NCBI GenBank assembly: GCA_025517485.1
Contig: JAOPKB010000001.1
Span: forward strand, 1-64,000
Source: Natronoglomus mannanivorans
GTDB lineage: Archaea > Halobacteriota > Halobacteria > Halobacteriales > Natrialbaceae
Direction of reading: 5' to 3'
Length of the DNA stretch: 64,000 bases
Shown: positions 1 through 7,495 of the stretch, in pieces
Layout: every line of letters starts with the position of its first letter
How positions within the stretch are numbered: the first letter of the stretch is position 1
Notes under the pieces: model-generated
Seen by the model: only the letters and a program-made list of their open reading frames with translations
Database searches by the model: none
What the model was told of the DNA's origin: nothing
Position numbers and translations under genes: made by a program

Positions 1-12
1 CATCTACTCAAA

Positions 13-1071
13 CTACCGACTGAACCTGTAACTTACTAAGGATTTCAACAGAGCCGTTTGGTTATCGATCCAGATATGATCGAATACCTTGACCATCACG
101 TCTACTACCTTATTGAAATTCTTAATCGCGTCACTTCGTCCAACTTGACTGAGAAGATTAGCATCTGGATGAACAACATCATTTCGTTCGTTGTTCATGT
201 TGCAGAACCACTCCCATTCCTCGTCGTAGATACTCTCAGTCAAGTCACCGATGCCGAGGTCCTCAAAGATGTCTTCTACGATATCATAACGGCTAGGTCC
301 ATAATTGCCCCCATATGAGTCAACCTGTTCTTGGGCTTTTTCAAGGGAATACCCCTCCCAACGGTAATACAGGAGGCACTGTCGATAGAGGAAGTTATCC
401 ATTGCAGAGACCAAGAGGGGGTACATTGCGTACATGTTCTTACGTCTGATTGTGAGTGAAGCTTCATTAAGGAGATCAATCCATGGTGGGTTCGTTGCCT
501 CGCGTGGGGCCTTCACGTACCGATACTGGACGTCCAGCATATCGCCAGCTTTGATGACCGACTCATCTGCTCCTTCACGAAGCGTCGCGTTCAACGCGAC
601 AGAGGCCTCACCAGTAGGAACAACGGAGACGAGCACTTCGTCACCTAAAGAGGCTCGTGTATATGCACCATCAATCCCACGCACTTCTAAATCGGTATCT
701 GTCCCATCCAGTTTAATTCCAAGGAGAACTGTACTTTCAATCACGTACCCCTCGTCTAATTGATGGCGCTCAAATTCTCGTGATCGGCCGACTGGTACCT
801 CTGTGTAATTCAAGCCTGTACTAGACCCGAGCGGAAGTGGACTTCCGAAGAAGGCATCTGGGTCATTTTCACGAAGTTGCGTGAGAAACCCATTTTCGGG
901 CCAAAACCCCGTTGGACAGTTGGGACAGAGAAATATCCGGTTAGGATGGATGTCTCGTGAGCCATACTCCTGTATATCGAGAAAATCAATAGGAGTCTTA
1001 CACTGAGGACACGTTATATTCACTGCTCCGGCTTTTGCGTCAGGAGCGATACGCCGAACAGAATGTCCCAT
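13..1071 (-). CDS. Zinc-ribbon protein with C-terminal HEPN-like motif
   Basis: A 352-residue protein of unknown overall function. Two CxxC pairs (CPQC at residues 21-24 and CPNC at 49-52) form a likely N-terminal zinc ribbon. The middle part looks beta-rich, and the C-terminal 150 residues are predicted helical. Within that part, RNDVVH at residues 296-301 matches the RNxxxH signature of HEPN domains, which in toxin-antitoxin and defence systems is the metal-independent RNase active site. This is inference from one short motif; the surrounding helical context fits, but HEPN membership needs a profile search. The gene reads leftwards out of the accessory region and its stop lies 13 bases from the window edge, so downstream partners are not visible. 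No antitoxin-like gene is adjacent on the visible side. Confidence 0.75.
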   Translation of the reverse strand: MGHSVRRIAPDAKAGAVNITCPQCKTPIDFLDIQEYGSRDIHPNRIFLCPNCPTGFWPENGFLTQLRENDPDAFFGSPLPLGSSTGLNYTEVPVGRSREFERHQLDEGYVIESTVLLGIKLDGTDTDLEVRGIDGAYTRASLGDEVLVSVVPTGEASVALNATLREGADESVIKAGDMLDVQYRYVKAPREATNPPWIDLLNEASLTIRRKNMYAMYPLLVSAMDNFLYRQCLLYYRWEGYSLEKAQEQVDSYGGNYGPSRYDIVEDIFEDLGIGDLTESIYDEEWEWFCNMNNERNDVVHPDANLLSQVGRSDAIKNFNKVVDVMVKVFDHIWIDNQTALLKSLVSYRFSR

Positions 1072-1203
1072 AGATGGCTGCTATTTGGTCCACACTGACA
1101 TTAATGCTAGCACAGAAGAATAGTTAGGTCACATCTTTACCAATCATTCATATTAACCAAATTATATTTAAAGAATCCCCCTATTTATTTACTCACAACG
1201 GAA

Positions 1204-1938
1204 TTAGGGCAAATTGTCTATAGAAATCTTCACTGCGGCGTTATCACGGATGTACGGATCGGATGAAGGTATCGATGCAGCAGCTAGAACATAATCAGCA
1301 TCTATCTGATTAGTACTGCCATAGCTGCAATAGAGTGAGTGTTCGGAAATTTCTCCATTGATGTCTCGAATAGGTCGGTCTGGCAGCCAATCACTCTGAT
1401 CCAGGGGAACCCGAGTACATTGTGTTATACGGATATAGTCACTACGAATTGCGTAAAGTGCCTCCATAGAATTCTCTGGATCTGTATTTAGATGCGCTCT
1501 CTCAAGTTCACTAAATGAATCTACGATACTCCCAATTGAACGTTGAGAATCGACATCAAGGAAGGGTTTTGAAGTAGGGATATAAAGTGTGGTTGGATTA
1601 AAGACCTCTGTTAATGCTTCTACGAGATTATTATGCGTAATCTCTGACAGAGATACAGTCGGTACATTCTCAGCCTCTTCCAACCGTTCAATCAGAAACT
1701 GCCGCTCTAACTTATGGATGTTCGAAATTCCACTGGACATGCCGATTTTATGAATATCTGAGAGTGAATCACCTTCCACCCAATCGTATTGGACCGGCAG
1801 CCATTGAGATAGGACCTCGAAGGACTCCTGGTGACGGTTTTCAACTACCTCTCGATCTACCTCCTTACCAAATATAGTAGAGTCTTCATATTCTTCACGA
1901 ACCTGGTCAACGAGCTCTAAAGCAAGATCCTCATTCAT
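1204..1938 (-). CDS. Hypothetical protein, 244 aa
   Basis: An acidic, mainly soluble protein of 244 residues that I do not recognise. It has no signal peptide, no transmembrane segment and no CxxC pair. The N-terminal 50 residues are rich in Glu, Asp and Val, and the rest alternates short helices and strands. It lies upstream of the zinc-ribbon/HEPN-like gene on the same strand with a gap of 132 bases that is AT-rich and could carry that gene's own promoter, so a shared operon is not certain. The start is the ATG that gives MNEDLALELV; no better upstream start exists in frame. Confidence 0.65.
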   Translation of the reverse strand: MNEDLALELVDQVREEYEDSTIFGKEVDREVVENRHQESFEVLSQWLPVQYDWVEGDSLSDIHKIGMSSGISNIHKLERQFLIERLEEAENVPTVSLSEITHNNLVEALTEVFNPTTLYIPTSKPFLDVDSQRSIGSIVDSFSELERAHLNTDPENSMEALYAIRSDYIRITQCTRVPLDQSDWLPDRPIRDINGEISEHSLYCSYGSTNQIDADYVLAAASIPSSDPYIRDNAAVKISIDNLP

Positions 1939-2409
1939 AAAATGATACTCTACAACCCACTCACTTTACTATATTCCTCAGTCGCTGTCGTCTCTGATAT
2001 AGCCAATTCATGCTAACGAAGATGAATTCAGCGGCTCTGTTGAACCTCATTCTTTAGACGTTTTTTGCATGAAACACACGCTCACTACACGTGCGTACTG
2101 ACCGCCGGTATACCTACCAGTTGTGATTAAATGTTTTCTTCGCCGTGCAAGATACATGGCGCGAATCTTGCGCGATAGCGCGTCGAAAGCCTGAGCGCTC
2201 AAACCGCTCAATACAGAATAGTTGATTATCACAAAATCTGTAGATGAAGTAGCCACCGTCTTTTAACTGCTTCAGATTCGATATTGCCGATTTTGCAAAC
2301 TTGCTGGTAGATGAGCATGTGGTATGGCACCTAGTTGATGGCATTATAGCTCTGGATTGCTGGGGGGTAATCAGTAAAGTCTTGGTGACTGGTATTTACA
2401 TTTTGATTG
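1939..2409. other. Gene-poor spacer with a repeat remnant
   Basis: About 470 bases without a convincing gene. Two overlapping minus-strand open frames (69 and 76 codons) read through it but share the same DNA and have low-complexity, Ser/Arg-rich translations unlike real haloarchaeal proteins. The central part is a degenerate copy of a dispersed repeat (listed separately). The right end carries the upstream region of the membrane protein gene that begins at 2410. Confidence 0.5.
2084..2170. repeat. Degenerate dispersed repeat, copy 1
   Basis: Begins ACTACACGTGCGTACTGACC and aligns over about 80 bases with copies at 17,070 and 47,473 (shared core: TGACCGCC, later CAAGAT or GGATACA). The divergence suggests an old element. 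No open frame is conserved between copies, so this is non-coding repeat DNA, perhaps the end of a transposon. Confidence 0.5.
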
Positions 2410-3477
2410 ATGGGTAGTGCTGGTTCAAAACTGTCCGTGAAAGAGCGGATAGGCTACGAGGTATTCTTCTTCACTGCGGTCTACGGCCTGTATAACGTTT
2501 TCTTCTCCAATCCGGTGCTCGTCGATACTGCCGTCTTCACCCTGCTGTTCGGAACTTTATTCGTCAGATACCATCTCGTTGTCTCTGACGAAGACCTGTC
2601 TGATTCAAGCGCGGCACGGTGGACAGGGACAGCCACGCTGGTAACCAGCGTTGCAATCACCTCCCACCTCGGGTTCAAGACTCTCGGAGATCTGGTAGTC
2701 CGGTTTGACGGTGGTTTTGACCAGTATATTCTTTTGGCTGGATCAACGGTTTTTGGAGTCTTACTGTTCGCGGCGTGCAACCATCCGGTTTTCCGGTATG
2801 ATGAGCAGCGTCGAGAGACTTTTATCGAGAAGGCGAAAGAGGATAGTCCAACGGGTTTGATCGCCCGAATAGCTTTGTTTTTCGATCGGCAGTCGGAGAG
2901 AGCGAGTTATGACTTAGATGTCGAGAGTTCACTGAGTCTGGATGAGGCGAGGCAGTTGATGCGGAAGCAACGTGAGGGCGATATTACGCCCGAAGAACAC
3001 GACCAGCTGAAACAGAACATCAAGAGGCGGAAGAATGCTGCTCCCATCCTAATCGTAGGGTTTCACGCGTTAGTCTCCATCGTCTTGCTCTTGGTTTTCA
3101 CTGCATTATTCGAGGCGTTGTCCAGCGTTGAAGCTGTAAAGATGCTCAGCCTGATCTTAATCGTTACAGCAGTTTACTACTCGTTCTTGCTGCTTCACAC
3201 TCGGTTCGGACTGCGGAGAGAGGTTTCACGTCCGCTTCCGAAGATGCCGATGGAGCTGATTCTCTGCATCCTCGTCACGTTCGCCACACTGTCCAATACT
3301 AGTTTTATGGGAGGTGCAGCAGTCATCATCATTATACCGTTCACAGTATATCTACTGACGAACCGAGGAGGGTTGATCAGCCAAAAGATGATTCTCAGTG
3401 TGATGAAGTATTTGGTCGATACCCGGGATGATGAATACGCCGACGTAATGAGAGAAATTATGCAGGAAGAAAAGTAG
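2410..3477 (+). CDS. Multi-pass membrane protein, unknown function
   Basis: 355 residues starting at the ATG of MGSAGSKLSV; a TTG codon immediately before it is a less likely start. Hydrophobic stretches suggest about seven or eight membrane passes in two groups: roughly residues 18-60, 75-95 and 108-125, then 215-240, 245-265 and two close together at 285-325. A charged cytoplasmic-type segment with a predicted helical hairpin (about residues 135-210, containing repeated Glu/Arg/Lys) separates the two groups. It has no motif of a known transporter that I can see. A convergent PadR-family regulator follows 46 bases downstream; PadR proteins often control membrane-protein genes, but here they do not share a promoter, so linkage is only positional. 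Confidence 0.75.
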   Translation: MGSAGSKLSVKERIGYEVFFFTAVYGLYNVFFSNPVLVDTAVFTLLFGTLFVRYHLVVSDEDLSDSSAARWTGTATLVTSVAITSHLGFKTLGDLVVRFDGGFDQYILLAGSTVFGVLLFAACNHPVFRYDEQRRETFIEKAKEDSPTGLIARIALFFDRQSERASYDLDVESSLSLDEARQLMRKQREGDITPEEHDQLKQNIKRRKNAAPILIVGFHALVSIVLLLVFTALFEALSSVEAVKMLSLILIVTAVYYSFLLLHTRFGLRREVSRPLPKMPMELILCILVTFATLSNTSFMGGAAVIIIIPFTVYLLTNRGGLISQKMILSVMKYLVDTRDDEYADVMREIMQEEK

Positions 3478-3523
3478 TCGAACCGGTTCACCGAACGGCA
3501 GCTTCGGATTAGACTTTCTGCCG

Positions 3524-3799
3524 TCAGAAATCGATATACTGTGATTCCCACTCTCGTCGTTCCTGAATCAAGCGTTGCCCGGTATCAGTGATCGCGTAGT
3601 AGTTTGTCCGCCGGTCGAGCTCCCCTTTTTCGACCAATTCCTTGTTCACCACGGTATCGAGATTCGGATACAGCCTCCCATGGTTGATCTCAGTTGTATA
3701 GTACTCCTCTATCTCTTCTTTCACGTCTTGTCCTGAAGGCTGATCCGCACTGGCGATCACGTACAGCAGATCGCGCTGAAACCCAGTTAAATCGTCCAT
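3524..3799 (-). CDS. PadR-family winged-helix regulator
   Basis: A 91-residue protein with the PadR layout: helix-turn-helix near the N-terminus, then the typical 'NHGRLYPNLDTVVNKELV' type recognition helix and wing followed by YYAITDTGQRLI. Small PadR-like proteins of this form are very common in haloarchaea and act as DNA-binding repressors. The upstream DNA holds the palindrome GTTATAAC at 3827-3834, about 30 bases before the start codon, which probably serves as TATA box and could double as an autoregulatory operator. The ligand and target genes are unknown. Family assignment is firm; target assignment is not possible from sequence. Confidence 0.88.
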   Translation of the reverse strand: MDDLTGFQRDLLYVIASADQPSGQDVKEEIEEYYTTEINHGRLYPNLDTVVNKELVEKGELDRRTNYYAITDTGQRLIQERREWESQYIDF

Positions 3800-3826
3800 G
3801 GGTGCCCCTCACACTATAGACTATTT

Positions 3827-3834
3827 GTTATAAC
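3827..3834. promoter_or_regulatory. Palindromic TATA element before PadR gene
   Basis: GTTATAAC is a perfect 8-base palindrome centred about 31 bases upstream of the PadR start at 3799, the right distance for a leaderless archaeal promoter on the minus strand. A protein bound here would block TBP, so autoregulation is possible (inference). Confidence 0.4.
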
Positions 3835-3956
3835 CAATATACAATGTTTTTCCAGAGCTTGAACTTCAGTAACACAGTTCAAATACCGTTCTCAAGCCGA
3901 TTTAAATTTGAGAATCACGGACTTTCTCTACGAGATACTGTTAAGCCGACAAGAAA

Positions 3957-3965
3957 GGTTATACC
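3957..3965 (+). promoter_or_regulatory. TATA element of the gene at 3988
   Basis: GGTTATACC lies about 27 bases upstream of the ATG at 3988, consistent with a leaderless transcript, and this decides the start of that gene. Confidence 0.4.
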
Positions 3966-3987
3966 AGAATACCCGAGTTACCGAGTC

Positions 3988-4308
3988 ATGCCAAGCAATC
4001 CTACCAGAAAAAATAGCGGCCCTACAACCGAACTATCGAATCTGATCACTCTTGTTGGGCGCGGCGTACCATCGAATTTTGAGCTTTCAGTAAGTGGTGA
4101 AATCGAAATGGTAGCGGACAACCACCGTGAGGAGGCGACTATCATCTCAGGGGGTGTGGCAGAAGGATTAATCGACAACGGTGTACAACGATTCCGTTTT
4201 TCCGGCGAGGTAGCCAATGTCCATGTTCTCGATTGGAATGGCGTGGTGACACCTGAGTCTTCGAGTACTCCGACCGTTCACGTTGATTACGGCGTTCCGG
4301 AAAGATAG
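3988..4308 (+). CDS. Small beta-rich hypothetical protein
   Basis: 106 residues from the ATG of MPSNPTRKNS. The frame stays open further upstream to 3844, but the shorter start is preferred because GGTTATACC at 3957-3965 lies about 27 bases before it, a good leaderless promoter, and because the upstream extension has no protein-like character. The protein alternates short beta strands with Gly/Val/Thr and ends in a 'TPTVHVDYGVPER' tail. It resembles the beta-sandwich modules that occur alone or at the ends of secreted haloarchaeal proteins, though no signal peptide is present. The neighbouring convergent gene encodes a Tat-exported protein. Function is unknown. Confidence 0.65.
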   Translation: MPSNPTRKNSGPTTELSNLITLVGRGVPSNFELSVSGEIEMVADNHREEATIISGGVAEGLIDNGVQRFRFSGEVANVHVLDWNGVVTPESSSTPTVHVDYGVPER

Positions 4309-4401
4309 CGCTCGAAGTCTTCTATCAAACTTCGACTTCTTTGTCACAATCCGAGAGATGAGTACTATATCTGTGGGATCATTGTCTAACGCCTCCAATA
4401 G

Positions 4402-5886
4402 TTACGTGTGACACTCTGGACTAAGACTTAACCAGCCCAGATCCCAGTCCAATTGCTCCAACAGCCACTCACTTATCGTCGCAACGCTTTCTACTTCTGA
4501 CTCCTGCACCAGATCACGGTCATCACGCGCTCTATCTTCATACCCGTACTCTTCACCTATGTTCCGCGTCCAATTTTCAATCTCCTGTCGTGCCTTTGCA
4601 ATACCGCCTCGCGTCGCCGTGTAGAGTTCTCGTAACAGTACGAGATACGTATTCCAGCCAAGCATTCTGGAGACAGTTCCGAGTAAATACTTGTGCGCTG
4701 CTTTGGTCACAAAGCCGGCAACACGGCCGGCTAGGCCGAATTTGACTGCGACCAATTCTGCAATGAAAATCCCGAGACTCATCAACATATCCTCAATCTC
4801 TTCGGTGAGAGCTGGTGATTGGGCTTGGGCGACAGCACACGCATCATCAATGAGTTGTTCGAGACTACTGGCGACCGGAAGCACTGACATACTCCACCGC
4901 GTCCATGCAGATGTTCGAGCGGTAAGTTCATTTGTAAACGAGGGCGCGTATCCAAGCGTCTGACTCAAAATTGTGAGGATTGTATTGGTAGCAGCAGAGA
5001 TTACGCCAGCTTCCGGCGCTCGCTCGTTCATCGTAGCAATAGACACGCCGCCCAGTTCATCGGCTACCTGATGGCAAATTTCCGCCGCAAGATTCTCCAC
5101 AACATCTGATAGACTCTCAGGCTGATCACCGATCTGCGTGTACACTGTGGAGACTGCGTTGGTCGCAACAGCATTGATTTCATCTTCTGGTTGGCGCATC
5201 GCGCGTATCGTGACATCTGCGGTTATACTCTCGCTATCTGGACTGGTCCATACATTATCTGTCCAGTCGAATACTACTGTGTAATCGCCCGGTTTGATGA
5301 CCGCTGATTCCCGTGTTGGACTTGACGCTGACAGACATTCAAGACCATAGGCATCTACCAATGATTCATTCCATCCCGCTTCGGACTGAAGACGACGGTA
5401 AATACGGAACGGATGAATGTTCTCAAAGTTTACGCCGCTAGGGACGGAAATTGAGGGTGGATTGATCTCGACACCGTGATCTCGTTTTTCCAGTTTGATC
5501 GAGCCTGGTTCATAACTGGTTTTATCGATAATTGGTCCGGTCTTCAACGGGTATGATTGGGCCTGTCCCTTGTAGTCATTGAACCACATATCGTCAAGCA
5601 CCAGTACATCTGGCGGATCAATATCAGCATCTGTCCTGACCTCGTATTCAACTCGGATATTAGATCCGGCGTGGCTGAATTCGAACGGCCAGTACCGGCG
5701 ATCGGGGCCAAGTTCTAGTTCACCATGGGCCTCAGCAATGACCTCGTCAAGTGTTTCTTCCGGTTCAGTAGGGGTGGCAAGGTCGTTGCCAGATTTCGTG
5801 GAAGCGGCGGCGTTGGTTGTGCTTAAGAGATAGAGACTACCCGCAGCAGCACCGGATTTGAGAAGCTGCCGCCGAGAATATCCCAT
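4402..5886 (-). CDS. Tat-exported protein, unknown function
   Basis: 494 residues. The N-terminus has a twin-arginine signal: SRRQLLK at residues 4-10, then a short hydrophobic stretch and an Ala-rich cleavage region near residues 25-30, so the protein is probably folded in the cytoplasm and exported. The first half (about 50-230) is beta-rich and may be one or two Ig-like or C2-like domains. The second half is helical with hydrophobic segments around residues 295-330 and 365-395 that could insert in, or anchor to, the membrane. No catalytic motif is recognised. Promoter-like AT-rich DNA lies upstream of the start. It is transcribed alone and converges with the small beta-rich gene. Confidence 0.75.
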   Translation of the reverse strand: MGYSRRQLLKSGAAAGSLYLLSTTNAAASTKSGNDLATPTEPEETLDEVIAEAHGELELGPDRRYWPFEFSHAGSNIRVEYEVRTDADIDPPDVLVLDDMWFNDYKGQAQSYPLKTGPIIDKTSYEPGSIKLEKRDHGVEINPPSISVPSGVNFENIHPFRIYRRLQSEAGWNESLVDAYGLECLSASSPTRESAVIKPGDYTVVFDWTDNVWTSPDSESITADVTIRAMRQPEDEINAVATNAVSTVYTQIGDQPESLSDVVENLAAEICHQVADELGGVSIATMNERAPEAGVISAATNTILTILSQTLGYAPSFTNELTARTSAWTRWSMSVLPVASSLEQLIDDACAVAQAQSPALTEEIEDMLMSLGIFIAELVAVKFGLAGRVAGFVTKAAHKYLLGTVSRMLGWNTYLVLLRELYTATRGGIAKARQEIENWTRNIGEEYGYEDRARDDRDLVQESEVESVATISEWLLEQLDWDLGWLSLSPECHT

Positions 5887-6235
5887 TTACTCACCATAAC
5901 CGTACCGAATACAAATAAGTATTTACTACACATTTGTGTATCATGTCCGTCTTCTCGGCGTTGAGAAACGATTTAATGAGTACAGGGTAATGTAGCCGTG
6001 GTATATGCTGGCAGCCTTTGGTAGTACAATCGCGGTAAAACCGCCAGTATCACGTTCAGCCAGTGGAATTAGTGGAAAAGAAGCCAAAAATCCACTTCTG
6101 GAAACGCATGAAAACACAACTCCCACGGCAGGATCTGGCTATAAAGACTTGGGTAAGTGAACCTTCGAGTTTGTCAATTCATTTGAAGGGGCTTGAGGGC
6201 AGACATTTAAAAATGAGTGACTACTTATTTTCAGC
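5887..6235. other. Intergenic region between divergent genes
   Basis: About 350 bases separating the Tat-protein gene (minus) from the putative defence operon (plus). I see promoter DNA at both ends and a short hairpin-capable stretch (GCGGT AAA ACCGC near 6031-6045), but no gene. An open frame crossing its right part overlaps the start of the next gene out of frame and is rejected. Confidence 0.45.
6206..6213 (+). promoter_or_regulatory. TATA element of the 6236 operon
   Basis: TTTAAAAA is centred 27 bases before the ATG at 6236, the spacing of leaderless haloarchaeal promoters. It supports the chosen start and an independently transcribed operon. Confidence 0.45.
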
Positions 6236-7495
6236 ATGTCTAGCAACCCCTCTCAGGGCGCACTCACGGATTTCCATACGAACAAATGCCCAGTCTGCGG
6301 GCGAATGTGCGGTGACGACAAGCAAATATGCCATCCCACGGATTTTGTCACAACAGAACGCAAGCTTGCTATGCGTCAATGCCTTTTTCCCGAACTCAGG
6401 CCAGAATTTAGCGACTCAGTTCCTCTGTCACCAGTAGTCGGCTCAGATTCTCTGCCCTTTAACGTCCAATATCTCACGCTAGCACCCCTAATGCAGGCGT
6501 TCTCCAACGAATTGGATGAATATGAGAAATCAACATCATATGAATTTCCCGATCAACCATGGATTCAACGTATCTACAGGAACCACCATATTCCAGATGG
6601 AAAACTCACACGTTGTCTACATGCCGCTCTACAGGAGATCGAAAAGCGAATTGAAGCAAGAGAGCAGGACTCGGACGTCATTGATGTGCTTGCGCATCTC
6701 GTATATCTAGATCAATTTGGGCTCTTGCCTGGTTACGATCGACTGAGGACGAACAAGAGTATTCGAAGGATCTGTTCAGATCACTTTGGATCCGAGATCA
6801 GCGATGCAACGATAGAAAACTCAGAACTTCTCGTCCGACGGCGAGTAGACCGGGCAAAAGTATACAGTACAACGAGTGCGTTCCGGAGAAAATGGGATTT
6901 GGAGATCCATTTGGATGGATTTGATCATAGACCGGTGGTTGGCGATCACAGGGACCACAACCTCGTAACCAGAGCTGCAAAAGAGAAGCTATCGCTCCTA
7001 CCAACAGTCCACTGGGCATGTGCACCCCATTCGTTTTATTTAGGAGAAAATAGTGGCTCTTCAGCAGCCGTCATTGATTCATCGAAAGTGCCTACTTTCG
7101 AATTCGATTTTGCTGGATTCAAGAATATGCCACAGGGGCAGAAATTAGAATATCTGGGGATTGTAGCTGATTGGGACGAATCAAACTATGAGATCTACTA
7201 TCAACTGAAGCAGCTTCAAGAGACGGATGCATTGGGTATCATCGTGCATTGTAACCGTCACTCAATCTATGAATTTCTTCATTTTTTGAAAACGAACGAG
7301 TTAATCGCAAAGCCAGAGGTTCTTCCAGACACTCTTGATCAGTATCAAGCGATCCCAAATGTACAAGCGCTTCATGACACAATAATAAGAGAGGTCCCAT
7401 TCCTCGATGGCATAGTCATCTATCCCCGTCGGAAATTTCTGGACGAAACGTTCCTTCAGATTGATCAGCTCATGAGGGGGCAAAATAATGCTTAG
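6236..7495 (+). CDS. Zinc-motif protein with nuclease-like C-terminus, putative defence gene A
   Basis: 419 residues, not assignable to a named family by eye. The N-terminus has a cysteine cluster (C18, C21, C25, then C32-H33; CPVCGRMCG) likely to bind zinc. A helical middle is followed by a C-terminal alpha/beta domain with FDFAGF, then about ten residues, then KLEYLGIV, and further on a strand (GIIVHCN). This spacing of Asp, Glu and strands resembles the PD-(D/E)XK-like domain I also see at the end of the next protein, so the two may share this fold; this is inference and the catalytic Lys is not evident. The stop overlaps the next gene's start by 8 bases (ATGCTTAG), indicating translational coupling and probably a complex between the two products. 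Confidence 0.72.
   Translation: MSSNPSQGALTDFHTNKCPVCGRMCGDDKQICHPTDFVTTERKLAMRQCLFPELRPEFSDSVPLSPVVGSDSLPFNVQYLTLAPLMQAFSNELDEYEKSTSYEFPDQPWIQRIYRNHHIPDGKLTRCLHAALQEIEKRIEAREQDSDVIDVLAHLVYLDQFGLLPGYDRLRTNKSIRRICSDHFGSEISDATIENSELLVRRRVDRAKVYSTTSAFRRKWDLEIHLDGFDHRPVVGDHRDHNLVTRAAKEKLSLLPTVHWACAPHSFYLGENSGSSAAVIDSSKVPTFEFDFAGFKNMPQGQKLEYLGIVADWDESNYEIYYQLKQLQETDALGIIVHCNRHSIYEFLHFLKTNELIAKPEVLPDTLDQYQAIPNVQALHDTIIREVPFLDGIVIYPRRKFLDETFLQIDQLMRGQNNA

Noticed and set aside
6063..6437. 124-codon frame overlapping the start of gene A
   Set aside because: Shares DNA with the first 200 bases of gene A in another frame; gene A has the promoter spacing and zinc motif.
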